Assembly (NCBI RefSeq): GCF_007748035.1
Contig: NZ_CP036278.1
Location: 372,001-436,000, forward strand
Direction: 5' to 3'
DNA length: 64,000 nucleotides
Source of the DNA: Aeoliella mucimassa
Lineage (GTDB): Bacteria; Planctomycetota; Planctomycetia; Pirellulales; Lacipirellulaceae
Shown here piece after piece: positions 52,376 through 61,709 of the stretch. Both the position numbers and the translations under genes were made by a program. Numbering within the stretch: position 1 is the stretch's first letter; every line of letters starts with the position of its first letter. The notes under the pieces are model-generated. The model made no database searches, was not told the DNA's origin, and saw only the letters and a program-made list of their open reading frames with translations.

Positions 52376-52562
52376 GCGACAGGCCTGCTTCCGTTTAAGG
52401 TGGAATCCCAGCCTTTCTGATGGGCCGATCTTTCCAAGTCAGCTGCCTTGGCGACGGTGTTCTGTAGCCATCGCAATCTGTGTTCGACGTAACCGATCGA
52501 CTCTCAGGTTTGTCGTGGTATGGCCAAGAACCAGTACGCGACTTTCGAGACACGCTAAACGT

Positions 52563-52599
52563 AAAAATGCCGACAGGCTCGCAAAGCGAACCTGCCGGC
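52563..52599 (-). terminator. Rho-independent terminator of the TPR gene
   Basis: On the minus strand, GCCGGCAGGTTCGC and GCGAGCCTGTCGGC (52569-52599 region) form a 14-base stem with one mismatch and a 3-base loop. TTTTTAC follows at 52567-52561. It lies 34 bases after the stop codon of the TPR gene. Confidence 0.85.
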
Positions 52600-52632
52600 A
52601 CAAGTTATTTTAGTAACAGCGCGTCTGGCGAA

Positions 52633-54834
52633 CTAATAGCGACGTGTGCGTTGCGTGTTGCGATTCGCTTGCGTGCGAGGCTGCGATGTGCGAGCTTGCG
52701 GAGCTGGCGATTCGGTGGCCTCCGCAACGCCTGGCTGCGATTCGTTGATGGTCTTTAGCGACTCGACCAGCTTGGCGTAGCGTTGAGCTTCGACCATGTT
52801 GCCTTGCTTCTTATGCATGGCAGCCAAGTTGCCGTAAGGCACCGCGAGCGTCTTCTTCTTCATTACGCCAGCGGTCACGGCTTGCTCAATCAGATCGGCA
52901 CCTTGCTCAGTCAGCCGGATCGCCCGGTTGCGTTCGCCTTGGTCCCAGTACGAGACGGCCATGCTAACCAGTGCTTCACCTTCGTGGCGAGGTACCAGTA
53001 GTTCCGATTCCGACGCCTGAGTGGTCATCAGCGGAATGGCCTTTTCGTACCACTTCACCGCTTCGCCATGCTGGGTCTGGTGCACTGCATGGACCGCTCC
53101 GATGTGGAAGAAGAGTTTGCCAACCTGCTGAACCGTTTGAGGGCAGTCGCGACGCTCTTCGGCCTTGTCGGCCATCAGGGCGATGGCTTTCTCCGAGTAC
53201 TCCAACGCCTGCTTCGGGTGCCGGCGGTGATGCTCAATTTCCAACGCGTGTTGGTAAGCCACGCCTGCCCGCCACTCGAGTTGATCGATCCACAGCGGAT
53301 CGTCGGAGTCGAGCTTGATGGTTTCCAGCGTCTTCTCAATTTCTTTGATCAGCGGCTCGGGATCGTTCGATGGCTTGAAGTTCGCCAAAGCTGCCAGCGA
53401 ACGCTCGGCGACCGTGATCCGCAGACCAAGATCACCACCCTCGTTGCTGATCAACCCCTCGGCAATCTCCGAAGCGCGGGCGACCCAGTCGCCTACGTTT
53501 TCCATGTTGTCTTCGTAGTCTTGCTTCGACAGTTCCACGGCGATCGCCAGGTGGGCGTCGACCAGCAACCGCTTAGCAGCCATACGCTCCGTGGGGTCGC
53601 TGCTAGTCGCCAGCTTGTCGGCTTCGGTGATGGCCATGTTGTGGAAGTGAATCGCTTTCTCAGCAATGCTCGAATCCCCCAACGCGGCCAACAATCCCAT
53701 TTGGTAGAGGGCTTGGGCGCGAATCAGCGGATTGGCCCCTTCCGAGTCGAGTACTTCGCGAGTCGTGATCACAGCGTTATCAAACTTGCCGACAGCCGAC
53801 AGGGTTTTGGCCCACTGTTGGCGATAAGCAAGATTCTCAGGCTCGATGTCGAGCGCCCGCTTTGCCGAGGCTTCGGCTTCGGTGGCCAGTCCTGCGTCGC
53901 TCAATGCTTGCGAGAGTTGCCAGTGGATGCTGGCTTCGCGAGGAGCCAGCTTCAAGGCTTGCTTCAGGTCGGCAATGCGATTCGTCAGCTCGCCGAATGA
54001 ACGTTCTGCGGCACGCAGGCAGAAGGTATCGGGGTCGAGTGGTTGCAGAATCATCTGCGAGATCTTCTCCGTCGTCAGCGGAGTGATGCCATCCGACTCG
54101 TCGACCACCATCACGATACCACGCTCGGGATACGCATACGCGACCACGCGATTGGCTTCGGGATCTTCCAGCGGAACAGCTTCGTCCGTATCGGCGGCAA
54201 TTTTCTCGGCCAGCTCGGCTGGCGACAACGCCCGGCGGAGGTTGATTTTCATCAATGTGACGAGCCCATCTTCCACCAACACTTCAACGCCGCGGAAGCT
54301 CTCGAGTTGGAACAACATCAGCTGCCCCGCGTCGGTCGGAGCGACTTCGTCGGGGCTGCCCCACGATTCGATCAGTTGCTTCTTGGTCGATACGCCGGGC
54401 TGAATGCCATGGAACACGGCCGGCTGCGCGGGCTGCGGACCTTCGGGTGCGGCCAACTCGGCAGGCTCTTCGGGCTGGTCGCTGGCGGGTACTTCCGCCG
54501 CGTTGGCAGCCACCTTTACCGCTTCGTCCTTCGCCTTTGGCATCAGGTGCTCTTCGGGATCCGCTAGCTGCGGTTCCTTGTCCGACACCATGATCGGCTG
54601 CAGGCTATCGTCCCCTTCTTCTAGTTCCAAAGGGGCGACGTCGTCTAGCTTGCGTTTCGCCACGACTACCGAGTTCTCAACCACAATGGTTTCGACCACT
54701 GCAGGAGCTAGGTCGTCGATGGCGGAACTGTAGCTTGTCGGAAGCATAAGCCCGACCAGACCAGCTCCTAGGGCCAGACGAGTAACGTCCGACAAGCTCG
54801 ATTCGTGTTGGAAGTAATGGACTAGGCGACGCAT
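52633..54834 (-). CDS. Secreted TPR-repeat protein
   Basis: 733 residues from ATG 54834, which has a perfect ribosome-binding site (AGGAGG eight bases upstream). The frame that runs on to TTG 54864 is rejected. A hydrophobic segment (LALGAGLVGLMLPTSYSSA) serves as signal or anchor. An acidic low-complexity stretch (~65-140) precedes a SmpA-like/BamE-like unit (GIQPGVSTKKQLIESWGSPDEV). Tetratricopeptide repeats follow from ~270, for example ASIHWQLSQALSDAGLATEAEASAKRAL and PYGNLAAMHKKQGNMVEAQRYAKL. The tail is Arg/Thr/Gln-rich. It is probably a periplasmic scaffold; the partner is unknown. Confidence 0.88.
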   Translation of the reverse strand: MRRLVHYFQHESSLSDVTRLALGAGLVGLMLPTSYSSAIDDLAPAVVETIVVENSVVVAKRKLDDVAPLELEEGDDSLQPIMVSDKEPQLADPEEHLMPKAKDEAVKVAANAAEVPASDQPEEPAELAAPEGPQPAQPAVFHGIQPGVSTKKQLIESWGSPDEVAPTDAGQLMLFQLESFRGVEVLVEDGLVTLMKINLRRALSPAELAEKIAADTDEAVPLEDPEANRVVAYAYPERGIVMVVDESDGITPLTTEKISQMILQPLDPDTFCLRAAERSFGELTNRIADLKQALKLAPREASIHWQLSQALSDAGLATEAEASAKRALDIEPENLAYRQQWAKTLSAVGKFDNAVITTREVLDSEGANPLIRAQALYQMGLLAALGDSSIAEKAIHFHNMAITEADKLATSSDPTERMAAKRLLVDAHLAIAVELSKQDYEDNMENVGDWVARASEIAEGLISNEGGDLGLRITVAERSLAALANFKPSNDPEPLIKEIEKTLETIKLDSDDPLWIDQLEWRAGVAYQHALEIEHHRRHPKQALEYSEKAIALMADKAEERRDCPQTVQQVGKLFFHIGAVHAVHQTQHGEAVKWYEKAIPLMTTQASESELLVPRHEGEALVSMAVSYWDQGERNRAIRLTEQGADLIEQAVTAGVMKKKTLAVPYGNLAAMHKKQGNMVEAQRYAKLVESLKTINESQPGVAEATESPAPQARTSQPRTQANRNTQRTRRY

Positions 54835-55143
54835 GGGAGTGTTCCTCCTGAACAACTTATGCAACCTAGAAACTCTCTAGGATTAGCATCTCAAGGCAGG
54901 TGCTAAGACATCGGACTGGATACTCCACTAATTGTCCGAGTTATCTGCACTCGTGCGCAGTATCGTCCACCGCGCATCCAGAAGAGAAATCAAAGTCGAC
55001 AGAAATCGCCATAACCGGCAAAATCGGTGTCGCTGTGCTGGCACTGCTGTCAGCGTCGAGGGTATCACGAACGCGAAACGCTCGCCATGGTTGCGGGGAA
55101 CCATGGCGAGCGTTTGCTTGGTTGTTGCTATCCGCGACGCGCT
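54835..55143. other. Intergenic region with terminator hairpin
   Basis: 309 bases between two minus-strand genes. It holds the hairpin at 55079-55112 and the promoter region of the TPR gene. Plus-strand frames here lack ribosome-binding sites. Confidence 0.45.
55079..55112 (-). terminator. Perfect 14-bp hairpin after the PEP-CTERM gene
   Basis: CGCTCGCCATGGTT (55079-55092) pairs perfectly with AACCATGGCGAGCG (55099-55112) around GCGGGG. It lies 31 bases after the stop of the minus-strand PEP-CTERM gene and is followed on that strand by TTTCGCG. A terminator role is likely, though the T-run is short. Confidence 0.75.
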
Positions 55144-57429
55144 TTAGCGGCGGCGGTAGAGGGCCAGGCCGGCGAAGGCACTGCCGAGGAGCAGCAGCAC
55201 CGACTGGGGCTCGGGAACCTGACTGACGAACTCGCCGAAGTTGGAGTTCAGGCTACCGGGAGCCATGCCAGGCATGCCCACTTGATTGAGCCATACCAAG
55301 TAGTCGTAGCCGTCGACGTCGCCATCGCCATCGGCATCGCCGAGCACGCCGGTCGCGCCAGATTGAATACCGAAGTTGGTCTCCCAGATGGCGTAGTCCA
55401 GTTCGTCGACGATGCCGTCGCCATTGAAGTCGCCACCGATCGAGTTGTCTTCGACCACCACCAGGGTGAAGTCGGAGTTCGAAGTATCGATGCTCCAGGC
55501 CAGACCGGCAGCGAGTGTCGGCAGGTTCAAGGCTTCGAACGCACCGCTCAAGAGTCCGGTGCCCGAGATCAGCTCGTACTGGTCGCCGACCATCGGGTCG
55601 AGCGGCGAAGGACCGTTGGCCGACAGGTCGACAAACAGCCCGCCGCCAAGCACGATGTCGCCGGTCACGGCCATGGTGCTCAGCAGGTAACCGGTCGAGC
55701 CGCCGCCGAGGGCCAGGCTCAAGGTCGAAGCAGGAGCGCCGGTGAAGGTGCCGAGCACCGACATCGAAACCGCACTGCCATCAGGCCCCAGTTCAATGTC
55801 GCCGAAGTTGGTCAGGTCGCCTTCGAACACGGTGTTCGAGCTACCCGACAGCAGGATGTCGCCGGTCGCGTCGTTGATCACGTTGCCAGCAACAATGTTG
55901 TCGCCAGCGGTCAGCGACAGCGAAGCCTGGTTCATCAGGCCCGAGCGGAAGCGAATCTTCGCGTCCTGGCCGGTGATGTAGCCCCGTTTGTCGGGCAGGA
56001 TGCCGGTCGCCAGTTCGATGCGGTTGATGAACATGTCGGCTTCGTTCACGAAGCTGCGTTCGAAGATCAATTCGCCGTCGACTACTTCGATCAATCCGCT
56101 GTTCGCCATGAAGAACGAACCGGAGTCGTCGGACGCGGCTTCATCGGCAGTGGAAGTGAACCGCAAGGTTTCTCCTTCGCTGATCGTAAGTTCGCCGAAG
56201 CGACGATTGTTGAAGGTGCCGCTGGTCACGCGACCGGTACCGTAGGAGATACCGTCGTTGTAGAAGCCATCGGTAATCACCGCCCGACCGCCGTCGAATT
56301 GCAGGCTGCCGTAGCGACCGATGAACAAACCGGCCGAGCTACTACCGTCGGACTGGGTGATGTTCAACAGCCCCGAATTGGTAATCGCAAGCGTACCACC
56401 GAGGTCGGCGCCGTTTTCATACTCGGCTGCGTCGTGGTAGTAGGTGCTCACGGTCACGCCGCCGTTGGAGTTAATGCGCGAACCGGAACCATCGATTTCG
56501 ACGGTGCCGTTGCCGCCGTAGTAGTCGACGCCTAGCGGGTTGTCGGCATCGCCATCTACCCCGTCTTCGACGACCACGCCGAGCGAACCGATACCGATAC
56601 CAGCTTTAGCGTTCACGATGCCACCTTCTTCGATTCGCATCGAGCCGCTACCCAAGGCACCGATGAGCATCGGCTGCGAATCGGGCTGTTCCTGATCTTC
56701 CTCGAGTTCTTTGATGCCGCTCTGGGTAATCACCGAACCAAATCCGCTTACCAGCACGACGCCGGTGGAGCCTTCGGCCAAACCGACGAACAGCGAGTCG
56801 CCGATTTCCAGACGCCCGCCGTCGAGTACTTCGAGCGAACCATGACCTGTGAGGCCGACGTACACGTCGTAGCCATCGTCCTCGGCGCGAGGAGTCGGGT
56901 CGTTGATGTTCTCGTAGATCGAGGGAATGGTGCTGGGATCGTTGTTGTAGACCGCGTTGACCCCTTCGATGGTCACGAAGCCGATGCCCTGACCACCCGA
57001 AAAGCTGTTGCCGGTGGGGTTTACGTCGTCGGCAGTACCACCGATCACCAGGTGACCGTAGCGGAACTGGGTGCCTTGATAGATCTCGAAGTAACCGACG
57101 CTCTCGATACCGACTGAGATATTGACCTTGTCGTCGTCGCCTTCTTCGAAGGTGTACTGAGCGAAGTCCTCAGGGTCTTCGCTGAAGCCACCGCCGTAGA
57201 ATTCGGTGTAAGGCATGATGCCTTCGTTGCCGTAGTAGTAGCCCAGGCCGCGAGGGTCGGTGTTGTCGTAGACGAAGTCTTGCTCCGTCGATCGATCGTC
57301 GACCGGCGTGTAGTCGCCTTCAATCAGAAAGCCGGTTTGCGCCTTGGATTGGGGAGCCAGCAGCAGGCAAGCACCTGCAACTAGAGCCATTCCCAGGGGA
57401 AGGGAACGTGAAAGCGAGCGATGATTCAT
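55144..57429 (-). CDS. Secreted passenger-type protein with dockerin pair and PEP-CTERM tail
   Basis: 761 residues. A signal peptide (LGMALVAGACLLLAPQSKAQ) is followed by a long repetitive region of short beta strands with recurring 'GxG(S/T)(L/V)x(I/V)xxGG' units (for example HGSLEVLDGGRLEIGDSLFVG and GSGSMRIEEGGIVNAKAGIGIG). This is typical of beta-helical surface passengers. Near the end come two calcium loops of dockerin type (GDFNGDGIVDELDYAIWETNFG and GDADGDGDVDGYDYLVWLNQVG). The PEP-CTERM sorting tail (VPEPQSVLLLLGSAFAGLALYRRR) closes it. It is probably sorted to the cell surface. ATG 57429. Confidence 0.92.
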   Translation of the reverse strand: MNHRSLSRSLPLGMALVAGACLLLAPQSKAQTGFLIEGDYTPVDDRSTEQDFVYDNTDPRGLGYYYGNEGIMPYTEFYGGGFSEDPEDFAQYTFEEGDDDKVNISVGIESVGYFEIYQGTQFRYGHLVIGGTADDVNPTGNSFSGGQGIGFVTIEGVNAVYNNDPSTIPSIYENINDPTPRAEDDGYDVYVGLTGHGSLEVLDGGRLEIGDSLFVGLAEGSTGVVLVSGFGSVITQSGIKELEEDQEQPDSQPMLIGALGSGSMRIEEGGIVNAKAGIGIGSLGVVVEDGVDGDADNPLGVDYYGGNGTVEIDGSGSRINSNGGVTVSTYYHDAAEYENGADLGGTLAITNSGLLNITQSDGSSSAGLFIGRYGSLQFDGGRAVITDGFYNDGISYGTGRVTSGTFNNRRFGELTISEGETLRFTSTADEAASDDSGSFFMANSGLIEVVDGELIFERSFVNEADMFINRIELATGILPDKRGYITGQDAKIRFRSGLMNQASLSLTAGDNIVAGNVINDATGDILLSGSSNTVFEGDLTNFGDIELGPDGSAVSMSVLGTFTGAPASTLSLALGGGSTGYLLSTMAVTGDIVLGGGLFVDLSANGPSPLDPMVGDQYELISGTGLLSGAFEALNLPTLAAGLAWSIDTSNSDFTLVVVEDNSIGGDFNGDGIVDELDYAIWETNFGIQSGATGVLGDADGDGDVDGYDYLVWLNQVGMPGMAPGSLNSNFGEFVSQVPEPQSVLLLLGSAFAGLALYRRR

Positions 57430-57768
57430 TCCAGTGCCTTTTTCTCTTGTGTCGCCCCAAATCTAACCGTCAGGCGTAGGTGCGTGTACGTAAGGTGGGC
57501 TATCTTCGGTGATCCGTCCTGGCCCGACGGATTTCGAAAAGTAGGGTTGCGCGCCGCGGTCCATCGCACGGTATTGCAAGGTGTGTTCCGTAGTCCCCCG
57601 ACGCCGGGTTGGCCGTTTTGGGCCATACAAGGAGCATCTAGACGCTCCGCGACGCTGCACGGGGACTTGCCTCCATGATCGCTAACGGGTACCTCGTTTG
57701 TCAACCTTTTTGTGTCGAGTAGACCCTTTGGATTCGGGCAAACATGGCGGAAAAACCGGAGAATCGAC
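57430..57768. other. Leader and promoter region of the PEP-CTERM gene
   Basis: 339 bases between moeA and the PEP-CTERM gene, both on the minus strand. A candidate promoter at 57675-57704 leaves a ~240-base leader with several G/C-rich inverted segments, such as ATCCGTC...GACGGAT near 57510-57535. No known riboswitch class was recognised. Confidence 0.45.
57675..57704 (-). promoter_or_regulatory. Candidate promoter for the PEP-CTERM gene
   Basis: On the minus strand TTGACA (57704-57699, a perfect -35) and GATCAT (57680-57675, 4 of 6) are separated by 18 bases. Transcription would begin ~240 bases before the start codon. Confidence 0.5.
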
Positions 57769-58983
57769 TCATTGGCCTCTAGAACCTCCCAGCGGCAGCA
57801 GATCGACCCAGTCGCCGGCCGAAAAAGCGGCTCCTGCCCCGGGGACTCGCAGCAGGCAGTTGGCCGCAACCATGCCGGCCAAATCGGCCGATCCTTGCCA
57901 ATTGCAGGGGGTCACCTCGCCGGAACAGGCTAGCACCGCCGGGCGGAAACCCTCGCGGCCGGGGCCGCTGCTCAGCGGCTGCGTGAGCCGACCGCGCTGC
58001 CAGGGTAGCTCGAACCGCGAGGAGCGGCCCGCGAGCACCTCCAGCGTGGGTCGCACGAACAGGTGAAAGCATGCCAGACCGCTTACCGGGTTGCCAGGCA
58101 GGCCGAACACGAGTCGCGGGCGTTCGGATTGCCGCGGGGCGATGCCAAACCAGAGCGGCCGGCCCGGTTTGATCGACACGCGGTGGAATACCCGCTCGAC
58201 GCCGGCTTCGGCGAACGCCTGCGGCATCAGGTCCTTCACCCCGACCGACATACCGCCGGATACCAGTAGCACGTCGGCTTCGAGTCCGGCGGCTACGAGC
58301 CGTGTCAGCTCGTCGAGATCGTCCATGCTCCTTGGCAGCAAGTAGGGAGTCGCGTCGCATTCGCTCACCGCCGTGCGGAGCATCGGCCCGTTCGCGTCGC
58401 GTATCTGCCCGGGGTCGGGGCGTTCGTCGACGCTTACCAGTTCGTTGCCAGTGACGAGGATCGCGACTGTCGGGCGGGGGACCACCTGCACCACGGCCGC
58501 ACCGGCTTCGGCCAGCGCTCCCATCACGTGCGGGGCGACCCGCGTGCCGGCGGTGACCACGGTTTGGCCCTTTCGGCTCAGCGAGCCTTGCGGCTGCACG
58601 TTGGTGCCGACCGCCGGATCGACCCAGTCGAGGTGCAGCTGGTCGTCGGGCAGCTCCGACGTTCGCTCCACCGGCACCACGGCCGCGGTGCCATCGGGCA
58701 CGGGGGCACCGGTCATCACTTGCGTGACGATACCCGGGCGAATCGCGTAGCGAGGCACGTCGCCCGCCATGATTCGCTCGACGATCTTGCGCTCGGCCGA
58801 GGTGTCGCCGGCCGCTACCGCGTAGCCATCCATCAGCGACTTGTTATACGGTGGCGAGTCGACGTCGCTGGTTACGTCGTCGCCGAGCACTAGGCCCATG
58901 CTGTCGCGCAGCCGCACCCGCTGGGTAGCGAGAGTCGCTACCTGCTCGGCAACATGTTCCAAGGCTTGTTCGAACGAAATCAC
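57769..58983 (-). CDS. moeA: Molybdopterin molybdotransferase MoeA
   Basis: 404 residues, the usual MoeA size. It inserts molybdate into adenylylated molybdopterin. Motifs: SPPYNKSLMDGYAV, IMAGDVP, VMTGAPVPDGTAAVVPVE, LVTGNELV, PGQIRDANGPMLRTAV, VSGGMSVGVKDLM, RVSIKPGRPLWFG and GLPGNPVSGLACF. GTG 58983 follows GAGGT. It is the last gene of a trpG-MOSC-moeA group, so the MOSC protein may work with the same cofactor. Confidence 0.95.
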   Translation of the reverse strand: MISFEQALEHVAEQVATLATQRVRLRDSMGLVLGDDVTSDVDSPPYNKSLMDGYAVAAGDTSAERKIVERIMAGDVPRYAIRPGIVTQVMTGAPVPDGTAAVVPVERTSELPDDQLHLDWVDPAVGTNVQPQGSLSRKGQTVVTAGTRVAPHVMGALAEAGAAVVQVVPRPTVAILVTGNELVSVDERPDPGQIRDANGPMLRTAVSECDATPYLLPRSMDDLDELTRLVAAGLEADVLLVSGGMSVGVKDLMPQAFAEAGVERVFHRVSIKPGRPLWFGIAPRQSERPRLVFGLPGNPVSGLACFHLFVRPTLEVLAGRSSRFELPWQRGRLTQPLSSGPGREGFRPAVLACSGEVTPCNWQGSADLAGMVAANCLLRVPGAGAAFSAGDWVDLLPLGGSRGQ

Positions 58984-59004
58984 CTGAATACCTCAAGGCT
59001 TGGG

Positions 59005-59646
59005 TCAGGTTGAACTTAGTAGCTTCTCGAAGTCCGACCGCCAGGCGGCCGACAACGCTGGCAACTCGGCCGCTCGTTGTAGCTCGTTGCGATCGACCGA
59101 CTTCGCGTGTAGCAGACGGTAGATGTCGGGGATGTTCATCGAGTGCTCTGCTTGCATAACTCGCTCCACCGCTTGCCCCACGGCCAGTCGCCCTGGCTCG
59201 AGCACCCGCAGGTAGAACCCCGGTAGCTCGGCCTGGTGGAATTGTTTGATGAACGCTGGCGACTTCATTTTGACGCCGAGCTTCGAGCAAGGCTGGCGAG
59301 GCTGCGTGACTTCGAGCAGCACGGTGCCGATGCGGAACTGGTCGCCGATCTGCACCTGGGCGTCGGTCAGTCCGTCGATGGTCAGGTTCTCGCCAAACGT
59401 GCCGGGGGGGAGCGGGTGGTCGCTCAGCTGGGTGCGCCACCACGCGTAGCTCGGTTCGGTGTAGGCGTAAACCGCTTTGTCGGCTCCGCCATGCACGCGC
59501 TTGTCGGCCTGGTCGTCGGGCACCAGGCCCATTTCGTCGACCTCCACTTCGCCGGTTACCGGCTCCTTGTAGATGGCGGTCGAGATGGTCTGCCCGTTGT
59601 ATTGCACCAGTCGCGGGCGACCCACGTTTACCGAAAGTAGTTGCAT
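59005..59646 (-). CDS. MOSC domain protein (YiiM-like)
   Basis: 213 residues from ATG 59646. The long frame extending into trpG is a shadow. The MOSC beta-barrel shows DKRVHGGADKAVYAYT, PPGTFGENLTIDGL and VTQPRQPCSKLG, whose Cys is the conserved MOSC residue that handles the sulfur of the molybdenum cofactor. The C-terminal helices (AEHSMNIPDIYRLLHAKSVDRNELQRAAELPAL) are the YiiM 3-alpha domain. YiiM reduces N-hydroxylated bases with Moco. It sits 21 bases from moeA, in keeping with this. Confidence 0.92.
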   Translation of the reverse strand: MQLLSVNVGRPRLVQYNGQTISTAIYKEPVTGEVEVDEMGLVPDDQADKRVHGGADKAVYAYTEPSYAWWRTQLSDHPLPPGTFGENLTIDGLTDAQVQIGDQFRIGTVLLEVTQPRQPCSKLGVKMKSPAFIKQFHQAELPGFYLRVLEPGRLAVGQAVERVMQAEHSMNIPDIYRLLHAKSVDRNELQRAAELPALSAAWRSDFEKLLSST

Positions 59647-59657
59647 GGCACCATGAG

Positions 59658-60260
59658 TTAGGTGGTTGTCGGCTCGCAAGCTGTCGCCAAAAACTGCCGC
59701 AACAGGTCGAAGCCGCGATGGGTCAGGAAGCTCTCTGGGTGGAACTGCACGCCGTACAGCGGAAGCTCCTTGTGCTGAATCGCCATGATCTCGCGACCAC
59801 CATGCGGCTCGTTCGCCCAGGCGGTCATCTCGAACTCGTCGGGCAGCGTCGCCGGATCGATCACCAGGCTGTGGTAACGCGTTGCTTGGAACGGGCTCTC
59901 GATTCCTTCGAACAACCCTTTGCCGTTGTGATGGATCTGATCGACCTTGCCATGCATCAAGTTGCGGGCGCGGACGATCTTGCCGCCGTAGACCTGGCCC
60001 ATCGACTGGTGACCCAGGCAAACGCCGAGCACTGGCACCTTGCCGGCCATGTGCTTGATGGCCTGCATCGACACGCCCGCTTCGTTCGGCGTGCATGGCC
60101 CTGGCGAAACGATCAGCCGATCGGGCTTCATCTGTTCGACTTCTTCCGGAGTGACTTCGTCGTTGCGCACCACTTTCACATCGAGCGACGAATCGATCTC
60201 CCCGAGTCGTTGCACCAGGTTGTAGGTAAAGGAGTCGTAGTTATCGATAACCAGAATCAT
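59658..60260 (-). CDS. trpG: Anthranilate/aminodeoxychorismate synthase glutamine amidotransferase
   Basis: 200 residues. A class I glutamine amidotransferase that releases ammonia from glutamine for TrpE or PabB. Motifs: MILVIDNYDSFTYNLVQRLGE, RLIVSPGPCTPNEAG, the nucleophile C81 in VLGVCLGHQSMGQVYGGKIV, and the pair H174/E176 in VQFHPESFLT. TrpG and PabA cannot be told apart by sequence alone here. No trpE or pabB adjoins. It lies 11 bases upstream of the MOSC gene. Confidence 0.93.
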   Translation of the reverse strand: MILVIDNYDSFTYNLVQRLGEIDSSLDVKVVRNDEVTPEEVEQMKPDRLIVSPGPCTPNEAGVSMQAIKHMAGKVPVLGVCLGHQSMGQVYGGKIVRARNLMHGKVDQIHHNGKGLFEGIESPFQATRYHSLVIDPATLPDEFEMTAWANEPHGGREIMAIQHKELPLYGVQFHPESFLTHRGFDLLRQFLATACEPTTT

Positions 60261-60407
60261 AAATCAGCAACAAGTTCGGAGAGGGGGGAGCGGGAGAGAG
60301 CCTTCCATTCTACGTCTCAAATGCCGGGGCTACTAGCATCAAATAACCGCCAGTGGTGTAATGCAGGCGTCGTTCCCCGCTCTTTCGTTACCGAGGCTAC
60401 CCCCACC

Positions 60408-61622
60408 ATGGCAAAACGTGCAGCCAAGAAGAAACCCGCCGCTAAGTCCCGCAGCAAGGCCTCGTCGACTGGCCCGCTCGATCTGGTGATGGAGATGATG
60501 GCCATCCCCGGCATGAGCGGACAGGAACAGGCCATCATGGACTACATTCGCGGTCGGCTCGTCGCGGCCGGCGCCGACGAAAAAGATCTGGTGCACGACA
60601 ACGCTCATAAGAAGACTCCTCTCGCTGGACAGGTGGGCAACCTGGTGCTCAAGCTGCCAGGGACGGTTCGGGGGCCTCGTCGCATGCTTTCGGCTCATGT
60701 CGATACGGTGCCGGTTTGCGTGGGTAGCAAGCCGGTGAAAAAGGGTAAGTTTGTTAGTTCGTCCGATCCCACGACCGGGCTCGGTGCGGACGACCGTGCG
60801 GGCGCGGCCGTGTTGCTAAACACCGCCGAGACCTTGCTGGCCGGCGACGTCGACTACTATCCCACCACGCTGTTGTGGACCGTGCAGGAAGAAGTCGGCC
60901 TGTACGGCGCACGCAACGTGATGGTCAGCAAGCTCGGCAAGCCCGAGCTTTGTTTCAACTTCGATGGCGGCTCGCCGGCCAAGCTTACGATCGGCGCGAC
61001 CGGCGGGTATCGCATGACGATCGAAGTACACGGCATCGCCAGCCATGCCGGCGGCGCTCCGGAGCAGGGCGTTAGTGCGATTGCGATTGCGTCGATTGCC
61101 ATTGCCGACCTCGTGGAAAACGGCTGGCACGGGCTCATCGACAAGTACGATGGAACCGGCACCAGCAACGTCGGCGTGTTCGAAGGGGGAGCCGCTACCA
61201 ACGTGGTGACCAACTACGTGAAGCTTCGCGCCGAAGCTCGGAGCCACGATCCCAAGTTCCGCGAGCTGATCGTGAAGGAAATCAAAAAGGCGTTCGATCG
61301 TGCTTTGAAGAAGGTGACGAACGACAAAGGCAAACGGGGCCGAATCGACTTCAACGGGCAGCTCGATTACGACTCGTTCCGCTTGCCGGAAGACGATGCG
61401 TCGGTGGTGGCGGCCGCCTCGGCGGTGGAAGCCGAAGGGGGGACGCCGGTCATCGAAATCAGCAACGGCGGGCTCGACGCCAACTGGCTCGCCGCACGAG
61501 GATTGCCAGCGGTGACCATGGGCTGCGGTCAGAAGAACATCCACACGGTCGACGAACAGTTGGTGATCGCCGAATACGAAACCGCCTGCCGCCAAGCACT
61601 GCGGTTGGTCGCGGCCGAGTAA
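60408..61622 (+). CDS. M20/M28-type metallopeptidase (PepT-like)
   Basis: 404 residues from ATG 60408; the longer frame to 59718 runs antisense through trpG. A Lys/Ala-rich opening (MAKRAAKKKPAAKSRSKASS) is unusual and may be a linker or nucleic-acid-binding tail. The dinuclear zinc site is visible: H97 and D99 (LSAHVDTVP), D128 (GLGADDRAGAAVLL), E161/E162 (WTVQEEVGLYGA), NFDGGSP, and H in KNIHTVDE. The lid domain lies between. Relatives are tripeptide and broad aminopeptidases. Cytoplasmic, because no signal is present. Confidence 0.9.
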   Translation: MAKRAAKKKPAAKSRSKASSTGPLDLVMEMMAIPGMSGQEQAIMDYIRGRLVAAGADEKDLVHDNAHKKTPLAGQVGNLVLKLPGTVRGPRRMLSAHVDTVPVCVGSKPVKKGKFVSSSDPTTGLGADDRAGAAVLLNTAETLLAGDVDYYPTTLLWTVQEEVGLYGARNVMVSKLGKPELCFNFDGGSPAKLTIGATGGYRMTIEVHGIASHAGGAPEQGVSAIAIASIAIADLVENGWHGLIDKYDGTGTSNVGVFEGGAATNVVTNYVKLRAEARSHDPKFRELIVKEIKKAFDRALKKVTNDKGKRGRIDFNGQLDYDSFRLPEDDASVVAAASAVEAEGGTPVIEISNGGLDANWLAARGLPAVTMGCGQKNIHTVDEQLVIAEYETACRQALRLVAAE

Positions 61623-61709
61623 CTGGGGCAAGGATCCCCTTACCAAAACTTCCCCTCCCCCTCGGGGGGAGGGCTAGGGTGGGGGCCTTATGGGAGGGGG
61701 CTGCGGTCG

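Noticed and set aside
54900-55226. Possible 108-residue plus-strand gene
   Set aside because: It runs through the terminator hairpin into the antisense of the PEP-CTERM gene and has no ribosome-binding site.
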